Shown in pieces: positions 1-5,403 of a stretch of 5,517 nt of DNA. A program made the position numbers and the translations under genes. The notes beneath the pieces are model-generated. The model saw nothing but the letters and a program-made list of their open reading frames with translations, was not told where the DNA came from and made no database searches. Source of the DNA: Pleurocapsa sp. MO_226.B13 (lineage in GTDB: Bacteria > Cyanobacteriota > Cyanobacteriia > Cyanobacteriales > Xenococcaceae). The stretch lies in contig JASJEI010000544.1 in NCBI GenBank assembly GCA_030064795.1, positions 1-5,517 on the forward strand. Direction: 5' to 3'. Within the stretch, counting starts at the first letter, position 1, and every line of letters starts with the position of its first letter.

Positions 1-116
1 GCGCAACTGCGATTGGGGTCAATCTCTGACCTTCGGTCGCTTATTTCCTATATCCTTCAATCATTTCAGCGATTGGGCTTTTTCTGATTCCTCTTAATTG
101 TAAAAAACCTACCCTT

Positions 117-440
117 GTGAGACGCCAATTTGGCGATCGCTTTATTTATGAAGTAGCTGAAAGTGCCGAGGAAGCTTGGGAGGTAATAGAAGAGTTGCAA
201 GAGGATGGAATTAAAATTATTACCATTGTCTCTGACTGGCTGATGCCAGGAATCAAAGGAGATGAATTCTTAATTCAGATACATCAGCGTTTTCCCAAAA
301 TAACCAAGGTAATGTTAACTGGACAAGCCGATGAAGATGCTGTTGAAAGGGCGAAAAAAGAAGCCGATCTTCATGCTTGTTTGTACAAACCCTGGACAGA
401 AGCAGAATTAACCGAAATTATTACTACGGCAATTAGTTAG
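117..440 (+). CDS. Response regulator receiver domain, N-terminally truncated
   Basis: Most of a CheY-like receiver domain, 107 residues from a GTG. Visible landmarks: probable phospho-acceptor D40 in SDWLMPGIKGDEF, switch Thr in MLTGQAD (T68), and conserved Lys in LYKPW (K91). The SDWLMP...KGDEF pattern is typical of stand-alone or hybrid two-component regulators in cyanobacteria. The first beta strand and its acidic pair (usually VDDE), which bind Mg2+, are missing; a full receiver is about 120-130 residues. The frame stays open upstream to a stop at 27-29, and just before the GTG it reads KKPTLV, which resembles the usual receiver N-terminus (KPTLLxVDDE). An in-frame internal deletion of about 20 codons is therefore possible. 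I see no ATG, GTG or TTG start upstream in frame and no good ribosome binding site. It ends 27 bp from the convergent CobW gene. Without the acidic pocket it probably cannot be phosphorylated normally and may be a pseudogene. Domain identity is firm; functionality is doubtful. Confidence 0.75.
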   Translation: MRRQFGDRFIYEVAESAEEAWEVIEELQEDGIKIITIVSDWLMPGIKGDEFLIQIHQRFPKITKVMLTGQADEDAVERAKKEADLHACLYKPWTEAELTEIITTAIS

Positions 441-467
441 AACTTAGCGATCGCATTCTTAGTAAAA

Positions 468-1439
468 TTAAATCAAACAAGCTTTAAAATCTTGACGTAA
501 CTGTTCGGAATCTAGGTTGCGACCGATAAAGACTAATTCATTCTTACGAGTTTCTGCTGGTTTCCAAAGGCGATCGGGTCTGCCTTCAAAGATCATGTGT
601 ACCCCTTGGAAGACAAAGCGATTATCTTCTCCTGCAACGTTGAGTATCCCTTTCATGCGAAAGATATTCGGGCCTTGGGTTTGCAATAGTTCGGTTAGCC
701 AACTGTTGAGTTTGGCTAAATCTACTTCTCCAGATTCGACTATCGCAAAGGAAAACACAGACTCATCGTGTTCGTGGGCATCTTCTCCTAATAGTTCTGG
801 ATCGATTTCTAAAGCTTGTTCCAAATCGAAAGCCCTAACACCCAAGACAGAATCCATATCAATTGCAGAATTTTGGGTACGATAGATTTTTACCATACCG
901 TTCATCCCCCGAATTTTTTGTTCTAATTCGGTTAATTCTTCTGGGGTTACTAAATCGGTTTTATTTAATAAAATTACATTAGCAAAGGCAATTTGTTCCT
1001 GGGCTTCGTCGCTATCCCAATGTTCTTTGATATGTTTGGCATCGACTACAGTAACGACTGCATCGAGATCTAATTGAGTTTGAATCTCTTCATCGACAAA
1101 AAAGGTTTGAATTACTGGCGCGGGGTCGGCAAGTCCTGTAGTTTCTATTACCAAGTGGTCGAATTTATCTCGCCGACGCATTAAGTTACCAATTATCCGA
1201 ATTAAATCGCCTCGAACAGTACAGCAAATACAGCCGTTATTCATTTCAAAAATTTCTTCATCGGCATCAATTACTAGTTGGTTGTCTATACCTACTTCAC
1301 CGAATTCGTTGACAATTACTGCTACTTTTTTGCCATGTTCGTGAGTCAGGATGCGATTGAGTAAGGTGGTTTTACCCGCGCCAAGATAGCCAGTTAAGAC
1401 GGTGACGGGAACGGTTTTAGTATTTGTAGTTGCGATCAT
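468..1439 (-). CDS. CobW/COG0523-family metallochaperone GTPase (copy 1, intact)
   Basis: A 323-residue G3E-family GTPase, full length for the CobW/YjiA/ZNG1 group. Domains in order: GTPase domain with Walker A GYLGAGKT (17-24), switch segment NEFGEVGID (44-52), the metal-binding GCICC motif (C70, C72, C73), ETTGLADP (99-106) and the guanine-specificity motif NKTD (159-162). A short His/acid stretch, AHEHDE (221-226), leads into the CobW C-terminal domain (about 225-320). The family uses GTP hydrolysis to deliver Zn, Co or Ni to target proteins; the cargo cannot be read from the sequence. The ATG is chosen because the P-loop begins at the usual distance of about 17 residues; no clear Shine-Dalgarno is visible. 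A heptamer repeat lies 43 bp upstream of the start codon. A closely similar but broken paralogue sits at 4319-5194. Family assignment is very secure; substrate is unknown. Confidence 0.95.
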   Translation of the reverse strand: MIATTNTKTVPVTVLTGYLGAGKTTLLNRILTHEHGKKVAVIVNEFGEVGIDNQLVIDADEEIFEMNNGCICCTVRGDLIRIIGNLMRRRDKFDHLVIETTGLADPAPVIQTFFVDEEIQTQLDLDAVVTVVDAKHIKEHWDSDEAQEQIAFANVILLNKTDLVTPEELTELEQKIRGMNGMVKIYRTQNSAIDMDSVLGVRAFDLEQALEIDPELLGEDAHEHDESVFSFAIVESGEVDLAKLNSWLTELLQTQGPNIFRMKGILNVAGEDNRFVFQGVHMIFEGRPDRLWKPAETRKNELVFIGRNLDSEQLRQDFKACLI

Positions 1440-1481
1440 TTTGGTTTAGTTGTTGAGAATAGCTTATCGATCTGTTTAAAA

Positions 1482-1533
1482 AGCTATCAGCTATCAGCTA
1501 TCAGCTATCAGCTATCAGCTATTAGCTATTAGC
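1482..1533. repeat. Heptamer tandem repeat (STRR type)
   Basis: Five perfect AGCTATC units, then two AGCTATT units and a partial AGC, about 7.4 copies. Short tandem heptamers are a known class of cyanobacterial intergenic repeat. This one sits between the start of the CobW gene (1439) and the small broken gene ending at 1541, in the CobW leader or promoter region. The edges AAAAAGCTA and TAGCTTTTT are mutually complementary, so the array could fold as a hairpin. Copy number is likely to vary between strains. Confidence 0.9.
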
Positions 1534-1540
1534 TTTTTTA

Positions 1541-1785
1541 TTAATCTATATTTCGTTGAATTTGATTGATGTTTGCTGCGGTAATTTCTGATACTGATTT
1601 GTGGATTTTATATTGCTTGGGGGGAGTGGTCATGATGGCAATTACGGTTTCGACTGGCGGACAATCTGGTTCGTGACATTGGAGTTGACTTATAGAAATG
1701 GGCGTTTCCTAGTCTATATTTAATCTTTGATTTGCTTGAGCTTTGTTGCTTCGGTTTTAGTTGAAGATTTGGTAAATAAATTCAT
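1541..1785 (-). pseudogene. Broken gene for a small Cys-containing protein
   Basis: From 1708 down to a TAA at 1541-1543 the - strand encodes 55 residues that look like real protein: CHEPDCPPVETVIAIM, then PPKQYKIHKSVSEI, ending in QIQRNID. The two cysteines in CHEPDC are a possible metal or redox pair. No start codon precedes this stretch, because an in-frame TAG lies at 1709-1711. An ATG at 1785 opens another frame (MNLFTKSSTKTEATKLKQIKD, stop at 1720-1722) that looks like the lost N-terminus, so at least one frameshift plus the TAG would separate the two parts. An intact version would be roughly 75-80 residues. I believe similar short hypothetical proteins exist in cyanobacteria, but I cannot name a family or function. 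It lies directly upstream of, and in the same direction as, the intact CobW gene, which suggests the two were once linked. The C-terminal part is convincing; joining it to the ATG at 1785 is inference. Confidence 0.5.
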
Positions 1786-1882
1786 GTTGATTAAATTGAT
1801 AATGAATAATTTATGAAATCTAAAGTTGGGTTAGGCTGGTAGATTTTTGATTCAAGTTTTTATTAATCTTTCAATTGCTAAT

Positions 1883-2366
1883 CCAACCAAAAGAGCGTGG
1901 CAAGCTTAATTTGTTGTGTTATACCATTTCTCATGATTTAGCTAGATAGATCATCTTAACAAAATGTAGGTTGGGGAGCCACTGCGTTGCGGAGGGGCTG
2001 TGGGCGGAACCTGCGTCCGCCCTTCATAAGCCCCGTGAGGTTTCCGAGGGGCTGTGGTGGTCGGATGCCTCCGACACGGGCGACACAAGGTCTTGAAATA
2101 AATTCAAGACACGCGCCCTTCTTTATACGCCCCATTCCGTTGTCCCGAAGGGATACCGCAAGCATATAGCAAGTGGCGTTTGAGGTACGAAACCCAACAT
2201 CCATAAGCTTTTGTTGGGTTGCGCGCTTAGTTTAACCCAACCTACAAAGTCTCTTGTTACTTTTGAGAATTGGTGTTAGAAGAGTCCACAGATAAACACA
2301 GATAAACACAGATGATTTGTCTGCAAGATCGATACTCTTGGGTTTTTGATATCTATTAGATAGTTA
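1883..2366 (+). repeat. Dispersed repeat, copy A, interrupted by a 354-bp insertion
   Basis: Two blocks of this stretch recur near the right end of the window. Block 1895-1921 matches the reverse complement of 5367-5393 (25 of 27 by eye). Block 2279-2324, with its CACAGATAAACACAG unit, matches the reverse complement of 5321-5366 (43 of 46). The two blocks adjoin without a gap in the right-hand copy, so the sequence between them here is an insertion. Weaker similarity continues past 2324 (ACTCT..GGTTTTTGA..TAT) to about 2366. The left edge, 1883-1908, also matches 5220-5245 in direct orientation (25 of 26). No protein coding is visible in the repeat. A 13-bp palindrome, TATCTA-T-TAGATA (2350-2362), followed by a T run could be a weak terminator but is unconvincing. 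Confidence 0.85.
1922..2275. mobile_element. MITE-like hairpin-rich element
   Basis: A 354-bp GC-rich insertion in AT-rich DNA. Its boundaries come from the uninterrupted repeat copy at 5321-5393. The outer ends are an imperfect inverted repeat, ACCATTTCTCA (1923-1933) against TGAGAATTGGT (2264-2274), 10 of 11. It is flanked by a direct duplication read as TA or TTA, extending to GTGTTA (1916-1921 and 2273-2278). Inside is a second perfect inverted pair, TGTAGGTTGGG (1965-1975) and CCCAACCTACA (2236-2246). Interior hairpins: GGGCGGA/TCCGCCC (2002-2022), AGCCCC/GGGGCT (2029-2053), GTCGGA/TCCGAC (2060-2075), GTCTTGAA/TTCAAGAC (2090-2110), TCCC/GGGA (2143-2153) and AACCCAACA/TGTTGGGTT (2191-2220). 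No transposase is encoded, so if mobile it moves in trans; a TA target would suit IS630/Tc1-type enzymes, which is inference. Open frames on both strands look incidental. Confidence 0.75.
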
Positions 2367-2426
2367 TTTTTTTCAGGGCAATTTCTTATACTATTTTAGT
2401 TGTGTCAGTCTACTACAGAGAACTGT

Positions 2427-3479
2427 TCAATGTTTAAACCCTTTGCCTGAAACATATTGTTGCCAAATTATCAATTCTCCATTTTGTCCTCCTACTGCTA
2501 AATACTTGCCCCTAGGATGCCAAGCCAGACAAGATAATCCACTATTTGCACCCTTAAGAGATTTAATTAATTTGTTTCCTCGCCAAAGGGAAATAGTACC
2601 TTCATCTCCCGTAGCAGCTAAAAGGGAGGAATTAGGGGCAAAAGCGATCGCCTTAACCATCTTTTGCTGTTTTAGAATATAGCTTTGCCAATTATTTTGG
2701 CTATATTGCCAGACTGTAACTCCCTCCTGACAGGATGCTGCTAGTATTGGTTTGCCTGGAGTTGGCGACCAAGTTACCTGACTGACTTTTCCTGGAAAAC
2801 CCTGCATTAGCCAAGGTGGGGGATTATCCCAATTGAGTAAGGAAATAGTGCGATCGAGGTTTCCCGAAGCTAGATATCTGCCGTCAAACGACCAAGCACA
2901 AGCTAAACTCGCGCCAGGTACTTGTAAGAGATAGGGTGGTTGTTGCCAGTCTTTACTTTGCCAAACCTTAACCCCACCGTGTCCGCTAGCAGCTAGAAGG
3001 TTTCCTTGGGGATGCCAGGCTAAATTAAACACCGAGGAATCTTGGAAATCTAAACTAGTAATTATTGTTTGGCTATCTGCATCCCAGATTTTTATCTGGC
3101 GGTTGACGGCAAAGGCTAACAAGTTCTGTTGCGGACTCCAAGTGAGAGAATCTATCCAAGCTTGATCGTGATTAAGAATAGTAAATAGTTGAAAACTACC
3201 AGAATGCGATCGCCATACTTGCACTTCCCCCCTCTGTCCCGCTACTGCTAACCACTGTCCATCGGTAGAAAAGCCCAAGCAATCTAAGGAATAATCGCTT
3301 GGCGATCGCAGTAGAGTAATTTTTCCAGCTTGCCATAACCCCACTTCTCCCGCAGCCGTAACCACAGCTAAGTAATTGCGATCGGGCGACCAAGCTAAAC
3401 CAGTTACGTATTCAGCTAACTGCTGTTTGTCAGTTAATTTAAATTGCTGTTTGGCGATCGATATCGATTTTGTAGACAC
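2427..3479 (-). CDS. WD40-repeat beta-propeller protein
   Basis: A 350-residue protein made almost entirely of WD40 repeats. I count eight units, each ending in a Trp-containing strand: LWQ (49), VWR (89), IWD (132), VWQ (173), LNW (217), VWQ (257), LWR (299) and IWQ (339). The first strands carry the typical (A/T)WSP or AWHP signature. No signal peptide or membrane segment is seen, so it should be a cytoplasmic scaffold; no enzyme domain is attached. WD40 proteins mediate protein-protein contacts, so a role with the neighbouring CobW or HupE products is possible but unproven. The start is the GTG at 3479, because an in-frame stop lies at 3489-3491 and no other start codon intervenes; no good Shine-Dalgarno is visible. 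It lies 158 bp downstream of hupE on the same strand. Three HIP1 octamers fall inside it, consistent with long residence in this genome. Fold assignment is secure; partner unknown. Confidence 0.92.
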   Translation of the reverse strand: MSTKSISIAKQQFKLTDKQQLAEYVTGLAWSPDRNYLAVVTAAGEVGLWQAGKITLLRSPSDYSLDCLGFSTDGQWLAVAGQRGEVQVWRSHSGSFQLFTILNHDQAWIDSLTWSPQQNLLAFAVNRQIKIWDADSQTIITSLDFQDSSVFNLAWHPQGNLLAASGHGGVKVWQSKDWQQPPYLLQVPGASLACAWSFDGRYLASGNLDRTISLLNWDNPPPWLMQGFPGKVSQVTWSPTPGKPILAASCQEGVTVWQYSQNNWQSYILKQQKMVKAIAFAPNSSLLAATGDEGTISLWRGNKLIKSLKGANSGLSCLAWHPRGKYLAVGGQNGELIIWQQYVSGKGFKH

Positions 3480-3510
3480 TTGGTTTATTTATTTCAATAG
3501 TTAATTAGTC

Positions 3511-3609
3511 TTGGTGGGCAATATTGTGGATCGAGCCAATCCTATAATGTTGTTTTGGTGGGCAATACAGATTAGTCTCGAATCGAGATAGGTTATTTTC
3601 TTGCCCACC
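3511..3609. repeat. Intergenic palindromic repeat between hupE and the WD40 gene
   Basis: Two direct copies of TTGGTGGGCAATA (3511-3523 and 3555-3567) are followed by the complementary TTGCCCACC (3601-3609). GGTGGGCAA at 3557-3565 can pair with 3601-3609 to form a 9-bp stem whose loop carries a further perfect palindrome, TCTCGA-A-TCGAGA (3576-3588). In - strand transcripts this would be a hairpin about 30 nt past the hupE stop. It could attenuate or end that transcript, but no U-tract follows, so it is not a classical intrinsic terminator. A related motif, GGCGGGCAATA, recurs at 5205-5215, which argues for a dispersed repeat family. Confidence 0.65.
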
Positions 3610-3637
3610 CTACGCCCACCCTAAAATGTTGGGTGAA

Positions 3638-4297
3638 TCATCCGACAATTGCCGAAGAAAGAAAAACTATTCCTATTGCTGCGATCGCTCCTCCTACAAA
3701 GCGAGTTAGATATTTAGCGGGTATAGTTTTTATGGCTTGACTTGCCAGTATATATGTTCCAAGAGCGATCGCTAATTGAATCAGAATAAAACCAATTAGA
3801 TATGCTATCAAAGGAGTAGGTTCTGCGCCAAAAATGCCTTCTCCGTAAGCAAAGCCGTGAAATAGACCAGCTAATGCTGCTAATAAAGAAACTATAAATG
3901 TGTAGTTGCTATTTTGACGCTGTTTGCCTTTGAGAACTAATAAAACACCAAAAACCAATACTGAAGCAGCAATGATAATTTCGGGAAGAGGTAAATCGAT
4001 CGCAGCTAAATGAATTCCCGCACCAATACCCATAGCGATGACAAAAGCCACTGGAATTAGAATTCCGCTTGTAATTCCCAAAGCAATTAAACCACTAGCA
4101 ACAATAAACGCCAAGTGATCCAAACCAATTACAGGATGTCCAAAACCCGACATGATGCCTTCAAAGAAGTTAGCGGGAAGTCTGCCATCGAGGGGGTGGT
4201 GGGCAAAAGCTGGTGGGGAAATTAAGAGTTCCAGAGCGATAATTGCTGCTATTAATGATAATTTGCCTAAATATGAGTTCTGCTTTAATGATTTCAT
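3638..4297 (-). CDS. hupE: HupE/UreJ-family metal permease
   Basis: A 219-residue membrane protein of the HupE/UreJ family, known as Ni2+ or Co2+ permeases of the inner membrane. An N-terminal signal peptide ends at PPAFA, with likely cleavage after A32, leaving HH at the mature N-terminus. About six hydrophobic segments follow. Family signatures are HPVIGLDHLAFIVASGL (from H54, including D60 and H61), H96 in GIHLAAIDLP, and LFHGFAYGEGIFG (H147, E153); these His and acidic residues are the expected metal ligands. The length is normal for the family and the frame is intact. The start is supported by AAGGAAG seven bases upstream. It begins 21 bp after the stop of the broken CobW copy 2, so the pair was probably one operon importing and handling a transition metal. 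Which metal is not readable. Because the upstream partner lost its 5' end to a repeat, the original promoter may be gone. Confidence 0.93.
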   Translation of the reverse strand: MKSLKQNSYLGKLSLIAAIIALELLISPPAFAHHPLDGRLPANFFEGIMSGFGHPVIGLDHLAFIVASGLIALGITSGILIPVAFVIAMGIGAGIHLAAIDLPLPEIIIAASVLVFGVLLVLKGKQRQNSNYTFIVSLLAALAGLFHGFAYGEGIFGAEPTPLIAYLIGFILIQLAIALGTYILASQAIKTIPAKYLTRFVGGAIAAIGIVFLSSAIVG

Positions 4298-4304
4298 GTT
4301 AATA

Positions 4305-4311
4305 CTTCCTT
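4305..4311 (-). promoter_or_regulatory. Ribosome binding site of hupE
   Basis: On the - strand AAGGAAG lies seven nucleotides before the ATG at 4297. It is the strongest Shine-Dalgarno in the window and fixes the hupE start. It falls in the 21-bp gap after the CobW copy 2 stop codon. Confidence 0.75.
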
Positions 4312-4318
4312 GTTGTAA

Positions 4319-5194
4319 TTAATTCAAACAGGTTAAAAAACCTTCTTTAAGCTCGACTTCGTTAAGATTGCGACCGATAAAGATCAATTGGTTATGACGG
4401 ATTTCGTCGGGTTTCCAGGGTTTTCCTGGTCTACCATCTAGGGTCATATGTACTCCTTGAAAGACAAATCTACGGTCTTCATCGTCAACATTGAGGATGC
4501 CCTTCATGCGGAAGATATCCTGTCCGATCGCCTGTACTAATTGATTTAGCCAGCGATTTAGTTTGTCGCCATTGACAATTCCCCGATCGGCGATCGCAAT
4601 TGAGGTCACTGTTTCATCGTGTTCGTGGGCAGCTTCCTGTAGGAATTGGGGGTCTATAGCTAGGGCATTTTTGAGGTCGAAGGCCTACATTCCCATTACC
4701 AAATCGAGATCGATCTTACAGTTTTGGGTGAGATAGATTTTGGCGATCGCATTTCTCCCTCGAATCTTATTGGTTAATGTTGCTAATTCTTCTGTACTCA
4801 CCAGATCGGTTTTATTAAGTAAAATTACATCGGCAAAAGCAATTTGTTCTTCTGCTTCGCTGCTATGCCAATGATTTAGAATGTGTTTGGCATCGACAAC
4901 AGTAACGACTGCATCTAGTTGAGTTTGTTTGTATAAAATTTCATCGACAAAGAAGGATTGAATCACAGGGGCAGGATCGGCAAGCCCAGTGGTTTCAATG
5001 ATGATCCGTTCAAAGCGGTCGCGTCGTTCGAGTAATTTACCAATAATCCGAATTAAATCGCCTCTTACCGTACAGCAGATACAGCCATTATTCATCTCCA
5101 GGATTTCTTCATCGGCATCTAAAACTAATTGCCCGTCGATCCCAATTTCGCCAAACTCATTAACGATTACGGCGAGTTGATGGCGATCGCACCA
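4319..5194 (-). pseudogene. CobW/COG0523-family GTPase, copy 2, truncated and interrupted by TAG
   Basis: A paralogue of the gene at 468-1439, readable in one frame from 5194 to the TAA at 4319-4321 except for one TAG at 4685-4687. Similarity begins at HQLAVIVNEFGEIGID, corresponding to about residue 39 of copy 1. The GCICC motif, ETTGLADP, NKTD, an AHEHDE stretch and the complete CobW C-terminal domain are all present. Two lesions are visible. First, the N-terminal part with the GxxGxGKT P-loop is absent; an in-frame stop at 5195-5197 and repeat DNA replace it. Second, the TAG stands where copy 1 has an AGG Arg codon (GVRAFDL versus GM-stop-AFDL), a one-base change. The frame is preserved across the TAG, so that mutation looks recent. 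The two remaining open pieces (from 5095 and from 4609) should not be annotated as separate genes. Without the P-loop it cannot be a working GTPase. hupE follows after 21 bp. Confidence 0.9.
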
Positions 5195-5219
5195 CTATCT
5201 GTAAGGCGGGCAATAATAC

Positions 5220-5245
5220 CCAACCAAAAGAGCGTGTCAAGCTTA
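5220..5245 (+). repeat. Direct copy of the left edge of the dispersed repeat
   Basis: Matches 1883-1908 in the same orientation with one mismatch (25 of 26 by eye), including the core AGAGCGTG.CAAGCTTA. Its inner part also faces the inverted copy ending at 5393, so the segment 5232-5393 is bounded by an imperfect inverted repeat of about 14 bp. It begins about 25 bp beyond the point where CobW copy 2 loses similarity to its paralogue. Confidence 0.75.
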
Positions 5246-5269
5246 AAACAATGCAATAAACTATCGCCA

Positions 5270-5393
5270 ACAGGACTATTTACTACATATCAAAATCAAA
5301 AACCTGAGAGTGTTGGGTAAGCAGACAAATCATCTGTGTTCATCTGCGTTCATCTGTGGACTCTTCTAATACAACAAATTCAGCTTGCCACGC
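5270..5393 (-). repeat. Dispersed repeat, copy B, inverted and uninterrupted
   Basis: Reverse-complement counterpart of copy A at 1883-2366. The segments 5367-5393 and 5321-5366 correspond to the two halves of copy A with nothing between them, so this copy is the empty site for the 354-bp element. Weaker similarity continues from 5320 down to about 5270 (GGTTTTTGA and TAT stretches read on the - strand). The CATCTG-type units at 5331-5357 are a short internal tandem repeat. It separates CobW copy 2 from the gene at the right edge. Confidence 0.8.
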
Positions 5394-5403
5394 CACTACT
5401 CTC

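Noticed and set aside
1..87. A 28-residue open frame from the left edge ending in a TGA at 85-87
   Set aside because: It could be the tail of an upstream gene, but it has no recognisable motif and is too short to support.
1482..1533. CRISPR array
   Set aside because: The units are seven bases in direct tandem with no spacers.
1796..1815. Zur-like box (TGATAATGAATAATTTATGA)
   Set aside because: Only the left half resembles the TGATAAT half-site, dyad symmetry is poor, and it lies about 360 bp from the CobW start.
1956..2204. Open frames of 82 (-) and 60 (+) residues overlapping in the GC-rich repeat
   Set aside because: They overlap on opposite strands, lie wholly within the hairpin-rich insertion, are rich in Arg, Pro and Gly, and have no domain signature. 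GC-rich palindromic DNA produces such frames by chance.
2279..2324. CRISPR-like CACAGATAAA units
   Set aside because: Only two to three adjoining short units without spacers, and the whole block recurs as one dispersed repeat at 5321-5366.
2350..2362. Intrinsic terminator at TATCTA-T-TAGATA plus T run
   Set aside because: The stem is pure weak pairing with a one-base loop, and the T run lies on the wrong side for the - strand WD40 gene.
2443..3393. Frames inside the WD40 gene (2443-2682 + and 3196-3393 -)
   Set aside because: Shadows of the WD40 coding sequence with no protein-like features of their own; the same holds for 517-885 in CobW copy 1 and 4989-5180 in CobW copy 2.
4685..4687. Programmed read-through or pyrrolysine recoding of the TAG
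   Set aside because: Copy 1 has an ordinary Arg codon there, no recoding signal is visible, and the gene also lacks its P-loop, so plain pseudogenisation explains it.
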